Program-made: the position numbers and the translations under genes
Notes under the pieces: generated by a model
The model's database searches: none
The model's input: the letters and a program-made list of their open reading frames with translations, nothing else
Told to the model about the DNA's origin: nothing
Assembly (NCBI GenBank): GCA_010094045.1
Contig: ML986584.1
Coordinates: 248,001 to 312,000, forward strand
Reading direction: 5' to 3'
Length of the DNA stretch: 64,000 nucleotides
Source: Lojkania enalia
Lineage: Eukaryota; Ascomycota; Dothideomycetes; Pleosporales
Shown: in pieces, positions 1 through 10,710 of the stretch
How positions within the stretch are numbered: position 1 is the stretch's first letter
Layout: each line of letters begins with the position of its first letter

Positions 1-1133
1 CGATATCGACGTTTGCGCTGCACCGTGGCAATCTCAAGCCTAGTCTTGTCTTTAGGCCCGGTGAGAGGTCTGTTAGGAAATTCTTCGGCGGTAATCTCCT
101 TCCGTGCCATTGCATCTAGATCCCCGGCTGAGAGATATTGCATTTGATCGACCTTGATAATCCAACCCTGGCGCATGAGGTGGTAGATTGTGGCGTAGAG
201 CTCCTCGGTAGATTGAACCCAGTCATTCTCTGGTTCGTCGTCATTTGCGCTATTGGTGGGATCGACAGCTCCATTGGCTTGTGGTACTTTCGATTCGGTC
301 GTGCTGGCATTGGTAGGCGGGTACCCGTTGAGGTAGGACGCTTCAAGATCGTTGTCTAAGTTGAGGATGGGCTTTGCGTCTTCGGGTGGTGAAGAGGAGG
401 ACTTACGACGCTCGACCCCACGAGTCCCGTTGAGCTGGACGTCGCTGATCTTGCCGTTGGAGGAATTAACGCCATTTACGCGGCTGTCATCCGGGTTATC
501 ATCAGCGGCATCATCATCATCATCATCATCATCGCTGTGATCATCGGCGGCGCTCTTTTCAGCGCTTGAGGGGAAGTACGCCTCCTTCAAGTCTGCGATT
601 CGGGCGTGGCCGAGAGTGATGAGATTGGACAAGAGGTTCGAGGCCTTTTTGCCAAATCGATTCTCTGCTAACGTGAGCACTTTTCCAATACGGACCAATG
701 CATATGCCTGGTGCCAGTTGATTTCGTAGTAGGTGACTCGTTGGTCGGTGGAGGAGTAGAAGACCAAGTGCTGCTGGACTAGGACGACGAGGCCAAGCTT
801 GATCTGTCTGCCGTTAAAGTATGAGGCGCGGACGATGCCTGCGAGGGTCTGGCGGCCGTGGCGGGCGAGAATGGAGAAGACACGCTGTAGAAAAGAGTCA
901 GCGAGCGGATTCTCTCCAGCGGATTCTCTCCGGCTCAACTTGTGCAAATGTGTCCTGCAGAGGCTAAAAAGAGACAAAGGGGGAATATACCGAAGCAAGA
1001 TCTCCGTACTCGGCCTCGACGAGGAGGTTGCAGAGCTTCGCAGTGATCTGTTGCGTCGTCAGCTATGTCGCAATAGCTAACTGATACACGGCTTTTGTGG
1101 ACATACCGGAGAGTCGAGCTGTTTGTATGACAT
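1..1133 (-). CDS. rpc82: RNA polymerase III subunit RPC82 (C34/C39-contacting, RPC3), 5' part
   Basis: Subunit of the RPC82-RPC34-RPC31 subcomplex of nuclear RNA polymerase III, which acts in promoter opening and initiation on tRNA and 5S genes. Three exons are visible: 1107-1133, 991-1062 and 1-884 (continuing past the window edge). Introns 1063-1106 (GTATGT...TAG) and 885-990 (GTATAT...CAG) both keep the frame. The start MSYKQLDSP is chosen because a later ATG at 1107 lies in intron 1 and runs into a stop. About 327 N-terminal residues are seen. Typical RPC82 winged-helix stretches include RVFSILARHGRQTLAGIVR and a YYEINWHQAYALVRIGK segment, followed by an Asp-rich low-complexity linker (about 510-540) and a second conserved block near 1-180. 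The C-terminal half lies outside. Divergent from QCR2 across 379 bases. Confidence 0.9.
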
Positions 1134-1512
1134 GATGAGAGGCTAGATGTGCGTCAAGTATCCAGCGGGCGGGAGAGAGCGGTGGGCGCGAGACATGGAG
1201 TATGAGAGGTGGACTGCAGCAGTGAGCGGAACGTTTGAGAGAGAGGAGAGGAGGAGAAGGTTGTTGTGGTGGTCGTGGTGGTTGTAGTGACAGTAAGAAG
1301 CTCAGAAATGATTTCCCGCGCCGCGGCGGGGCGTACACGGACCAGGTCGAAGGTCGGCCGCCGCCCTGCCAAGCCGCTAGCAGACAGTCTGATTTCGCTC
1401 AGTCGAACTACCACCAACGCTCGCATCACCATCTAGATTATTCCCCCCCTTCCACCCATTGTTCCCCCCTCCCCCCCGCTGCCAGCTTCGTAGCACGGCG
1501 CCTCTCTTCATC
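1134..1512. promoter_or_regulatory. Divergent promoter region RPC82 / QCR2
   Basis: 379-base gap between two start codons pointing away from each other, so it must hold both promoters and 5' leaders. It has long pyrimidine or purine runs (1225-1275 and 1440-1480), as is common near fungal transcription starts. No specific factor site could be assigned. Confidence 0.5.
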
Positions 1513-3063
1513 ATGTTCTCCCGCTCGACCTCTTGCAGGGCTGCGCAGCGTGCGATCCGCCAGCAGGCCGCTCGCCCGGCCCAGCGCCGAGGCCTGGCAG
1601 CGCCGGCTTCAGGCTCCTTCCAGTACCAGTCCGGCGAGGCCAAGGGCGTCAAGTTTGCCTGCAGAGACTTCGCTGGCCCTACTACCACCCTCGCGCTTGT
1701 CTCTAAAGCTGGCACGCGCTACCAGCCGCTCCCGGGCCTGACTGAGGGCCTCCAAAACTACGCATTCCGGGTACGCCATTGAGCATGCAATTCACTGCGA
1801 GGGAGCTCCACTGACGCTCAATTGCATCGTAGAACACCGAAAGAAGGTCGACGTTGCGCATTGTTCGGGAGGCCGAGCTCCTCGGAGCTGAATTAACCTC
1901 GTACCACACCCGCGAGTCGCTCGTACTCGAAGCCAAATTCCTCCGTGATGACCTGCCGTACTTTGTCGAGCTACTCGGCGAAGTAGCCTCGTCCACCAAG
2001 TTTGAGCGTACGTCTTGTGCACATTGAGAATGATAGATGGATCGTGTTGACGAGTGCTAGCCCACGTCTACAACGAGGAGGTCGTCCCGCTCATCCACTT
2101 CGCACACAAACACTTCCTCGCAAGTCCTACCGACATGGCCATTAACTCCGCCCATTCCCTTGCTTTCCACCGCGGTCTCGGCAACCCCACCGCCTCTGCT
2201 TCGGTTACTCCCTACACCAAATATCTCGATCCCGCTACTATTGAATACTACTCTAAGATCGCCTACGCTAAACCGAATTTTGCCATCGTTGCCAACGGTG
2301 CCCAGCACGAGGATCTCTCCAGCTGGGTAAACCAATTCTTTGACAACGTTCCCTCGACGGTGGAGGTACAGCCTGGGCTTGCTGGGACCGAGCAGACAAA
2401 GTACTACGGTGGTGAAGAGCGTATCGCGCATGCCAGCGGCAACGCATTCGTCATCGGTTTCACCGGCTCTAGCTCCTTCACCGGCAAGTTCTACAAGCCT
2501 GAAATCGCTGTCCTCGGTTCCCTCCTCGGTGGCCAGTCAAGCATCAAGTGGTCCGACGGCTTCACTCTCCTCTCCGGCGCCAAGGCCTCGCCGGGAACTT
2601 ATGTCAAGACAACGAGCGCCATCTACTCCGATGCTGGCCTTTTGTACACCATCATCGCCGGCGAGGCCACAAATGTTGCTAAGACGGCTGAAGCTTCTGT
2701 GGGTGTAATCAAAAAGGTGGCAGCCGGAGAGATTACCAAGGAGCAGTTCCAGAAGGCGAAGGCGGCTGCTAAATTCAAGGAGCTCGAGTTTGGCCAGAAC
2801 ATCAAGGCCGGATTGGAGCTTACTGGCGCCGGCCTCGTTAGCGGTGACAAGCCGTACCAGATTGATGAGGTCGCAAAGGCAATTGACGGTGTTTCGGAGG
2901 AGTCAGTAAAGGCTGTGAGTTTCCCATCTTGTCTAGTGTCTCAATATATGCTAACGTACTGTTCCAGGCCGCAAAGACATTACTCGAGACCAAGGCTTCC
3001 GTATCTGCGGTCGGTGATCTCTTCGTCCTGCCGTATGCGGAGGAGCTTGGGCTCACTGTGTAA
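1513..3063 (+). CDS. qcr2: Cytochrome b-c1 complex core protein 2, mitochondrial
   Basis: Core 2 subunit of respiratory complex III in the mitochondrial inner membrane, facing the matrix; M16 peptidase fold without an active HxxEH zinc site. Exons 1513-1770, 1833-2007, 2061-2914 and 2968-3063 join in frame to 460 residues, the usual length. The start MFSRSTSCRAAQRAIRQ opens an Arg-rich leader without acidic residues, as expected for a matrix targeting signal. Conserved M16 blocks include SKAGTRYQPLPGLTEGLQ near residue 64 and FRRGLGNP-like FHRGLGNPTAS in exon 3. The three introns are short and have standard GT-AG ends. The last exon is only 96 bases and encodes the C-terminal AAKTLLETKASVSAVGDL motif that closes this family. 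Identity is secure. Confidence 0.95.
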
Positions 3064-3548
3064 TTATGGGAAATTTGGAGGCGGGGATAGATGGAAAATT
3101 TCGCTGCTGGGTGACTTGTGTACCATTATTGTGATTAGGTCCTAGATAGAAATGTTCTATAGGAAGCAGTCCAATTTTTTCTTTGTTCATGACGTTATAC
3201 TTGTGCAAAATATGCTTTATATGGGAAATACACTTGCTGGCTTCTCACTTGGGGAAGCCTTCATTTCATTTTCATATCTTCAAACGTGCACATTCAGTTC
3301 GTCTTCGAGATTCAGTTTATCCATGGAGAAAGGTCCACTGTAACATACAACCAACATAAGCTCTTTTCCTCACTCGCTGATTGGCCAACAAGCCAAGCTA
3401 CGGTCCCACGTGAAGACGCGCCGTGCACGGACTATCATCACCCAAACAATATCCGGCCCATAATCGCATTTCGAACCCATTTCTCTTCCCCTTGGAAATT
3501 CTGTCCAATTCCAAGAGAAATACGTAATTTCCAACCCCCGCACTAGTC
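3064..3548. promoter_or_regulatory. Intergenic: QCR2 3' region and CENP-W promoter
   Basis: 485 bases without a supported gene. Near the CENP-W start are an inverted CCAAT box (ATTGG, 3380-3384) and a CACGTG E-box (3407-3412), 165 and 137 bases before the ATG. Both are plausible promoter sites, unproven. Confidence 0.4.
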
Positions 3549-4022
3549 ATGGCGCAGACCCTCTACCCGCGCGGCACTGTCAAAAAGATCGTCAAGGCGC
3601 ACACAAACCGATCGTTGAGCAAGAACGTTGACGTCCTAGTACGCTTTCCATTCTCATTTGCCTTGAAAAGAAGATAAAATATATCTAAAAAAAAAAAAAA
3701 AAAAAAAACCCACAACAGCTGAAACTCGCCTACATGTGCCATTGTGAAATTCGGAGGGAGGAGCATGGTTCAGAGAGAAGAGAAGCTAATATGGCTGAGA
3801 TAGATTTTTCTGAACTATGCACTGTTCATGCAGGAGTGAGCCTTTCCCATCCCCCAAAACCAAGAAGGCGTCCTTTGTCCGTTCGGCAGAACAGAAGAGC
3901 TGATAGAAAGCAGTATCATAAAAGAAGCAAGCATAACCTCAAAAGCCGCAAACGAGCGCTCTATATCCGCGCTTAGCGTGCGCAAAGTTAGGGAGGGATG
4001 TCTGAGGAAATTTGCTGGGTAG
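3549..4022 (+). CDS. Kinetochore histone-fold protein CENP-W (Wip1)
   Basis: Small histone-fold protein that pairs with CENP-T and binds centromeric DNA in the inner kinetochore. The gene is hidden by its splicing: exons 3549-3638, 3804-3835 (only 32 bases) and 3890-4022 join to 84 residues. Protein begins MAQTLYPRGTVKKIVKAH, continues with NVDVLIFLNYALFMQ across the first junction, and ends with SALSVRKVREGCLRKFAG. These are the helix 1, helix 2 and helix 3 landmarks of CENP-W. Intron 1 (165 bases) carries a run of about 20 A just before its acceptor, where pyrimidines are more usual; intron 2 is 54 bases. The length matches the family (about 80-100). The frame closes only with this splicing, which supports the model. 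Convergent with MAK10. Confidence 0.85.
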
Positions 4023-4554
4023 TTTAGATGAGGGGTGTATAAATGAACGAACGTTACCATGAATACTGGATACGGATTAGGGCGACGAGACAAGACGAGA
4101 CATGAGGCACGAAGTGTAAGGTCGCTGGATTCGAGAATATACCCGTTGCTGGATTCTGGAAAAAAAAAGTGGGATGGGATGCCATGGTATGGCCGCTCAG
4201 TATGATGTTACCTTTCTCGTTCAGCGACATTTGTGGACACGGCGCTAGTAGTAATACCTCTACGATATGATATCTATGATACCCATCCACTCCAACCAAT
4301 CGGTCCACCTGAAAGGCTACAAACACCAATCCCAGCTATACGGTCACTCTCCGCGCACCGCAAGAGCAACCGCAACCATCACCGTCACTACACAACCCTT
4401 GACTTCACCTTATCATCCACTAAAGCCTCGCTAGCCCCATGCACTCGACTACCCTCCACGATCTTTCAGTAGGAAGTGCTTCAAGAGAACCCGCCTTGGC
4501 TCCACCTTCCATATTCCCCCCGACATGGAGGCCCTCGAGCGTGTTACAAATTTC
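4023..4554. other. Convergent intergenic region
   Basis: 532 bases between the ends of CENP-W (+) and MAK10 (-). Short open frames are present on both strands but show no conserved motif or splice logic. Taken as two 3' UTRs and spacer. Confidence 0.4.
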
Positions 4555-7248
4555 CTAGACCTTGATTACCTTGCCCACAACCCACCCCTCATGATACCGC
4601 TTCCCCTGCCCACCGGTCGGGAACTCTATCGTGATGCCTCTCGGCCCCTCTGCCCCAGCCGCAAGCTTGAGACCTAGGACCGCCACCCCTAGTGCTACAC
4701 AGCTCGCCATGGTACTCTGCACCTCCTTGTCCCACGCCTCCCGCACGCCCACTGCATGAGCCGCCTGCGGTCCCAACTTCCTCAGCAGCGAGCACGCTTC
4801 CTTCGCCCTCCGAACATGCTCCTCCATCCCACTCCAGAACGTCGGGTTAGCCATCCATTTGAATATCTTATCCTTCGTATAGTCCACTTCGTCCGTGTCC
4901 GGCTTCTCGTACGGCCCAAACGGCTTCGTGTGGTTGTTGAACTCGCTAAACTCGGTCACTTCGCTCGGATGCAGGTTCAGGAAATTCTTCATGCGGAGCT
5001 CGTACCGGCACTGCTCGGAGCCAAAGGGGCGTTTCGGGCGGGGTATGAGGTCTAAGTACAGCAACGCGACGTAGAACTTGCCTAGCGCAAGGCCAAGTTC
5101 TAGGGTAGCCGTCGTTTCCGCGAGCAAGGAGTCGATGTACAGGAGCCCGTCTTGCACTTCTTTTGCTTTCTGTAGGCCAGAAGCTGATTTGTTACTGCGG
5201 AGTTGCGAGAGCCGGTTGTTAAAATCGCTTTTCACAGTGAGAAGTAGATCTTTCCGCTTCCGACTTACGTTATTCAGGAACAGGTACATGCCCGCATATT
5301 CGTCGGGCAGATATATGTCCTGTTCGAAGCCCAGCAATACCGCCTTCTCCATCATCCAGAGCTTCTTGTGGTACACCCATGTTGTGAGTGGGTAGTCTAG
5401 GACTTGCCCCTCGGCGTTCATTTGGCCGATGACATTCTTAAGGTCCTCGTCCACGACGCCGGCATCGCTCTGCAGCTGGTCCCAAGCGGAGATCACGTGG
5501 TTTAGCATGCGCCGCAGGCGACATCTGTTTTGCCCGAGGGCTGTCCAGAATTCAAGATAGGGTTGTCCGGCGCGGTCAATAAAGTCGTCGATCAGTATGG
5601 CGAGCTGTAAGCGAGGGGGCTTTGGCAGCATGGGATTTCGTGGTGGCGATAGGGTCCAGTTTGTTGGATCTAAGATGGGGGATGCTGGGAACACAAGGTA
5701 GCGCATGTCAGCGAGTGGGATAGATATTGATGATTCGTGGAAGAGGAGATTGGCTAGGTAGGAGCGGGAGTATGGTAGTGGTGTCGGTGTTCGTGAGGCG
5801 AAGGCCCAGAGGAAGTTTTGGTATTCTATTGGATCCGGCGGGAGGGACGGGAAACGGGTGGCTTCTTTACAGTCGGTGATCAGCTGTTTGAGTTTCGAGA
5901 AGGCATCCGCGGAGTCTAGTTCGACAATGGGCCGGGGTGGGACAGTACTTGCTAACCGGCGCTGAATCTTAAGACTGAATGATCCCGGCACGGTCTTCCC
6001 GAGTTGTTGCGTAGTAGTGATGGTAGTGAGACCGTCTAATAATGGCTGCCAGTGCGCCTCAAGATGATCGATAGGTACATCGAGGTCGAGGGCTGTGAGG
6101 AAGTCTTTCCGGAACTGGAGGCGAGCAACTATTGCGTCTCGAAGGATTGGGTTGATCTCGACTTCAGTGCTGAAGAGATTAGTGTATGATATCGTGGTGA
6201 CTTCATTAGTATGACCTACCCGTCCTGTAGTCGCTCTACAGACGCATCCAATTCCCTCTGAAACACATTCATCGGCACTTGAACAAACAGCACCCGATTG
6301 TACGTATGCGTACAGAAGTCTTCCTCTTCAAAGTAGTCTCTACTCGTGATCCTCGCGATTGCAAAATCACAGCATTTTACGAGAGCCAGGCAGTACGCCC
6401 TTAGCACCTCCAGCAGCACTCCAGGCCTTTTGTCGTCTGTAATTTCACCGCGGTAGAACTGAGCCTGCTCGAGGACCTTCGGCTCCGGCCAAAGAAGCTT
6501 GTCGATGTATACCGAAGTGAAGAGTGTTTGAGAAAGGGGATACCCGGTATGCCAGGCCATCTCGTAGCACAGTAGCTGATCCATAATACCGATAAGTTCC
6601 TCAGGCAAGAGAGCTCCCAGAGTGTCGTAGTCATCTTCGGAGGCTTCACCCGGCTGCAAGAAGCCGCTGTCCATTTTGGGATCCATGATCTGGTTGTTCG
6701 GTTAATAGCGGAGGTCTGCATGAGGAGCAACTACCTACCTCGAGAGCCCCTATAGACTCGAATAGAGTGAAATACTCATCCTTGACAAGCTGGCCGACTT
6801 CGAGAGCTGTTTGATTAATGTAAGCGAAAGTCCTGTTGAGGTTGAGGGTAGGCTGGAGCGAGGACATGATAGATGAACAAGAGTGATGAAGACGGTGGAT
6901 GAGTTAGTGAATGAGTTAGTGAATGAATGAATCAAGGAATGAATGAAGGAAGGAAGAAAGGAAGGAAATGAAAGGCAGAATGGAGGAGGGAAGAAGTGCA
7001 TGAAGCGCTTACCGCTACAAGCTCTGGTAAACTTGTCCGTGATATCGTGAATCTTGATCTCGGCGACAGGCTGCTTCATGGCCTGCCGCAAGGGCAACCC
7101 AATCGAAGCAGAAGATGCCTCTTTAGACGAGCCTGGTCCCATCAGCGTCGCACAGCGGGAAAAGCAAGACAAAGAGCGAGATACCTGGGCCGTCGACGGG
7201 GACGACATTATTTGAAGTTGCAGCATGGCCGAGCTGGGGCTCTGCCAT
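4555..7248 (-). CDS. naa35: N-alpha-acetyltransferase NatC auxiliary subunit (Mak10/NAA35)
   Basis: Scaffold subunit of the NatC complex, which acetylates N-terminal Met followed by bulky hydrophobic residues and holds the catalytic NAA30 on the ribosome. Five exons: 7185-7248, 7013-7132, 6739-6806, 6220-6689 and 4555-6169, with introns of 52, 206, 49 and 50 bases; total 778 residues. The start MAEPQLGHAATSNNVV is preferred because exon 1 must end in phase 1 for the 52-base intron to join in frame; the overlapping ATG at 7226 is in the wrong frame. Family hallmarks: DITDKFTRAC, then the almost invariant ALEIMDPKMDSG spanning intron 3. The C-terminal 540 residues are one long exon. Closest confusion would be none; the MDPKMDSG motif is diagnostic. 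Confidence 0.93.
6901..6970. repeat. Imperfect GAAT/GAAG/AGGA microsatellite in MAK10 intron 2
   Basis: Purine-rich 4-base repeats on the + strand (GTGAATGA, GAATGAAT, GAAGGAAG) inside the longest MAK10 intron. On the sense strand this is a CATT/CTTC pyrimidine tract. It explains why this intron is about four times longer than its neighbours. Confidence 0.7.
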
Positions 7249-7621
7249 GTTTGGGGGTGTGGGATCTGGATCTGGGACCTGGCGTGTGCGGCCGATGCGG
7301 GAAAGATTTGGGGGAATCGGGCAGCCGAACCAGACGTGCACCATGACCAACCCGTGGACCTCTGCAGCTTGGGCTCCTAGGCATAGTTGATATTAATATC
7401 GTAGCGCACCACGCTTTTTATCACGGCGATATGGGTATAGTCACTGGAGACAGAGAGAAAAGATTGAGGTTCAGGACTCGAGTGTGCATTGCATTGGCTT
7501 TGATCGCTCATGCGGCAATTGATAGTACAGAATATACATTCACCGTCCGTTCATCACAGCCACTATGAATCTCCATTCCTGCTCTACACGCCATAGATGT
7601 CTATTCAATCACGGCCCGCAT
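7249..7621. promoter_or_regulatory. MAK10 upstream region / ATP15 3' region
   Basis: 373 bases between the MAK10 start and the ATP15 stop, both on the minus strand. It should contain the MAK10 promoter. An open frame extends upstream from the MAK10 ATG (to 7350) but carries no conserved sequence. No specific site recognised. Confidence 0.35.
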
Positions 7622-7970
7622 CTATGATGAGTGCGCGGCCTCGGATGCGGCGGCCTCATTCGCCGTGTTCAGGTTCTTGTTCTCGCCCTGCTTGCCGTTC
7701 TGCCTCCCCATCAGCGACTCCTCTCGCCCGTCATGCTAGATATCGTCATCATAAACTCACCTCCCACTTGGCGAACCTAAGATCCGACTCTCCGCGGCGC
7801 TCGGCCCCAATGCGCTTTTCTTCCTTGAGCGAGCGGCGGACGACGCGGGATGCGACCGAGATGTAGCGGTTGTAGCTGCACAAAAATAAAATCTGTCAAT
7901 TGCATCCGGACGGGCGGGACAACGGGTGCGCAACGTACGTGAAACCGGCGGCTTTCCACGCGAAGGCCAT
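7622..7970 (-). CDS. atp15: Mitochondrial ATP synthase subunit epsilon
   Basis: Smallest subunit of the central stalk of F1-ATPase (the mitochondrial epsilon, Atp15 of yeast), in the matrix. Three exons, 7939-7970, 7761-7875 and 7622-7699, with introns of 63 and 61 bases, give 74 residues. Start MAFAWKAAGFTYNRYISVA matches the family: W5, the AGF(T/S)Y(N/L)RY core, and the VRRSLKEEKRIGAERRGES stretch followed by KWE. The C-terminal Ala/Ser/Asn-rich tail (exon 3) is usual in filamentous fungi. The gene is easy to miss because each coding exon is under 120 bases and no single frame spans it. Confidence 0.93.
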
Positions 7971-8372
7971 TGTGATGGTAGGGTTCGGTTTGGTAGGCTG
8001 GTGTTGTGGATGGATGTGCGGTGGTTTAAGGTGTCGAGCTTTGGAGTTCGGGAGATTTCCGATGGTCTAAGAGCGCCCAGCCTTGGAGCCCCGGAGAATT
8101 TCAACATCACGTGATAAACGTAAACGACGCCCGCTCCAGGAATCTATGAGGCAAATATGGCTTTAGCCTTGCCTCCAGGCAAGTTTTTTGACATGTCCAT
8201 ATATATTGCCCAGATTCTATTGGACGCATTGGTCAACGATATGGACAAAAGGGCGGTCCCCGAGCGTGTTATGTCTTTAATTCAGAATCGTGCTGGGAAC
8301 ATAGTTCTACATGAACACCACGCACCACGCACCTCTATCCGAATGAGCCTGATCTCGCACAGCTTTCCTCCC
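7971..8372. promoter_or_regulatory. ATP15 upstream region with TCACGTGA palindrome
   Basis: 402 bases between ATP15 and the 3' end of PRE5, both on the minus strand. It contains the 8-base palindrome TCACGTGA at 8107-8114, 137 bases before the ATP15 start. This is the core recognised by bHLH factors of the CBF1/USF type. Function not shown. Confidence 0.45.
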
Positions 8373-9243
8373 TCATGAGTCCGTCTCCATCGCCTCTCCA
8401 CCTTCATCCTGCGCTTCCCGATTCTCAAACGTAGCGTCCAACCACTCCGCCAGATCCTGACCTTCGAACAGCGTAAAGTTCTCGCTGATTCCGCCTATGC
8501 CCACGCTCGTGTTGTCCACCGTGAGCTCCTTGTCCTGACTGAGCGACTCCTTCAGCGCCCTCAACGCATGCTTGATCAGCTCCTCCCGCCCGCTGTTGGC
8601 AAACTCGTCTAGATGCCTCTCGAGATACGTCCTCGCCATCTGACTTCTCGCACCGATCCCGCAAGCAATCATCTCTTGCGTGACGCCGCTGGGCTGGAAC
8701 TCGAAAAGGTGTGGGCCCTTAGCGTCGACGCCTGCAATCAGCAGGCCGACGCCGTAGGGTCGCTTGCCGTACTGCTGCGTGTTTGTCTGTGCGCGGTCGG
8801 CGATGCGGAGCGTGATTTCGGAGAGCGGGATGGCGCGGTCGTACGTTAGACGGGAAGCGAGGGATTGCTGCTTCATGAAGTTGGACAGGACGCGCGCATC
8901 CGAGGCGAGGCCGGCGAGGGCGATGCCGTAGTGGCTGTCTATCGGGATGATCTTCTTCTGATAGGATGAGAGTTCTTCTGCATTGCGCTGGGAAGATGTC
9001 AGTTGATTCGTAGAGTTGGAGATACAGTGCAAGTAGCGGATTGTACCTTGATTGCGGCCAGCACAGCGTGGGTCTTGCTAACAACACCGACGACGACGGA
9101 ACCTTGCTTTACAGCCTCTTGTGCGTATTCGACTTGGAAAATGCGACCCTGTGGTGAGCTGCAGACGTCAGCCGGCGTAATATCAGAATTGAGCAGGAGA
9201 CATGCAAGGTCACCGAATCGTTGTCGTAGTTGTTCCTGAACAT
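8373..9243 (-). CDS. pre5: 20S proteasome subunit alpha type-1 (yeast Pre5, alpha6)
   Basis: Non-catalytic outer-ring subunit of the 20S proteasome, nucleus and cytosol. Exons 9206-9243, 9047-9158 and 8373-8987 give 254 residues, the usual length. Starts [20 protein letters not shown], followed by [13 protein letters not shown], the signature of alpha subunits. Intron 1 (9159-9205, 47 bases) has a GC donor (TT|GCATGT) with a normal CAG acceptor. Neither nearby GT (at the GTGACC before it or the GTCTCC after it) keeps the frame, so this is a GC-AG intron. Intron 2 (8988-9046) is standard. The acidic C-terminal tail ([14 protein letters not shown]) is typical. Divergent from VPS55. Confidence 0.94.
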
Positions 9244-9704
9244 AGTGGGCAAAGGAGCTTTGTCGTGCGGCGGGCGGCCGGGGGGAGAGAGGCTTGGTGC
9301 GAAGGCGCCTGATTATGTCCTATAGCCAGCAGCAACCGATATCTGTTAGGGAGGAGTAGAGAGATAGCGCTAGCGGGCTATGGGAAAGATTGAGTTGTCA
9401 GGGGAGAGAATTGTTGATGATGAATGGATGTGCAGGCACCACTTCAGGTACGTAAAGCTCCAGCCCCGGAGAGTGAGAGCTTCATAATGTGTCCGTGCGG
9501 CATTCAGCCCAGCCTCATGGCGGCGCTACCGCTACCTACGCAACATCAACACCCCCCAGCGCTCAACTCATTAACCCACGGCTCCCCCATACCCCGTGAT
9601 CCCGCCTTATTTGCACTGCTTCTCACCGCTGTTTGCGACATTTAAAAGTCCCATCACCCCCACCCCCAGGCGTCCCTGCGTACCCAGCTCCAGCCCTGTC
9701 CCCC
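9244..9704. promoter_or_regulatory. Divergent promoter region PRE5 / VPS55
   Basis: 461 bases between two diverging start codons. C-rich runs precede the VPS55 ATG (9650-9700). I searched for the fungal proteasome control element (GGTGGCAAA) and saw no exact copy. Confidence 0.4.
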
Positions 9705-10281
9705 ATGGCAGGCCTCAAGACCATCATTGCGCTCTCCTTCGTACGTCTGCCCCAGGCGCACTCTTCTTTTTCTTTGCAATTGCTCTATATTGAAGGCTGC
9801 ATGTGCTGAATGTCCGTGCAATAGGTCCTAGCCATCGGCTTCCTCCTCGTCATCCTGTCCTCTGCGCTCTTCAAGAGTTACTTAACCCTCCTTGTCGTCG
9901 CAACATATGTAATCGCACCACTGCCGAACTGGATCTGCGGGCGCGCAGCCAATCCAGATGATTTCATGGAAAGCTCCGGGTCTGGTGTAGTAGACTTTGG
10001 GCGATTCCTGACGGGCTTCTTTGTTGTAATGGGAATCGGTAAGCGGCCCCCCCTTCTCCCGGCGCAGCGGGTAGAGTTGTTCTGGTAGAGAATGTGTTGA
10101 AAGTAGAGGGAAGGATACTTGCGAAGGAAGAAGCTAACAGTTTATAGCTCTTCCGGTACTGCTCTGGCACTCGGCGAAAATCGCTGGAGGTGCCGCCGTC
10201 ATGTCCATCGTCGGAGGGTTGCTAATATATGGCACCATCATTAGTTTTACGCTATTCTTTCAGGAGGAGCAAGAGTTCTGA
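9705..10281 (+). CDS. vps55: Vacuolar protein sorting protein VPS55 (LEPROT family)
   Basis: Four-segment membrane protein of late endosomes, needed for endosome-to-vacuole traffic; it works in a complex with VPS68. Exons 9705-9740 (12 codons), 9825-10038 and 10148-10281 give 127 residues. Hydrophobic segments lie at about 7-27, 32-48, 68-88 and 97-120. Between segments 2 and 3 is the family motif YVIAPLPNWICGR, then DDFMESSGSGVVDFGRFLTG, as in Vps55 and the human leptin-receptor overlapping transcript protein. The acidic tail EEQEF follows the last helix. Its partner VPS68 is the next gene, on the opposite strand, with the two stop codons 429 bases apart. Confidence 0.95.
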
Positions 10282-10710
10282 CTAGCCGGGGAAAATAACG
10301 AATGAGGGGTGCTGTTGGAGCCAGAGCGTCTCGATGTTAACTGTTAACGTCGGACTATGAGAGTACTCTTAGCCCGCTTAGTGCGGGTGCGTGGAGTGCT
10401 GTGCATTAGGACCAAGGAGCTGGTGGCATACAAGTCTCCTTGAAATGAGCGATATTCTTGTACGATTTTGTTGAGCATAATTCATTTCTTTAGCGACTCG
10501 AATTCAAACTCGCAATATGGTTAATGTAGTAAAAAACTTGTGGATATTGATGACTACTAGTTGTATAGCGAACCCGCCCAATACGCCTTGTAGATGGTTA
10601 TACAACAGAAGCTAGCTCGATATTGGCGTGAGGAAGCTTCGAATTCTCCTCTCGTCAACGACTTGCGCCACAGATCAGTCGTCCCGCACCTCACGCGACC
10701 GCCACGCTCC
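10282..10710. other. Convergent 3' region shared by VPS55 and VPS68
   Basis: 429 bases between the two stop codons, with no open frame of interest. It must contain both polyadenylation regions. No clear terminator structure seen. Confidence 0.4.

Noticed and set aside
1063..1338. Open frame starting MSTKAVYQ as the N-terminus of RPC82
   Set aside because: It hits a stop after 13 codons at the same place where a good GTATGT...TAG intron joins an upstream start (MSYKQLDSP) to the conserved frame.
2054..3145. 363-codon open frame as a complete gene
   Set aside because: It is exon 3 of QCR2 read through the last intron; the true end uses the acceptor at 2967 and stops at 3063.
3688..3709. Poly-A run near 3688 as the tail of a retroposed gene
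   Set aside because: It lies inside intron 1 of CENP-W and no processed copy precedes it.
7185..7226. Alternative MAK10 start MLQLQIMSSPS at 7226
   Set aside because: In that frame the 52-base intron would shift the reading frame; the overlapping start at 7248 joins correctly.
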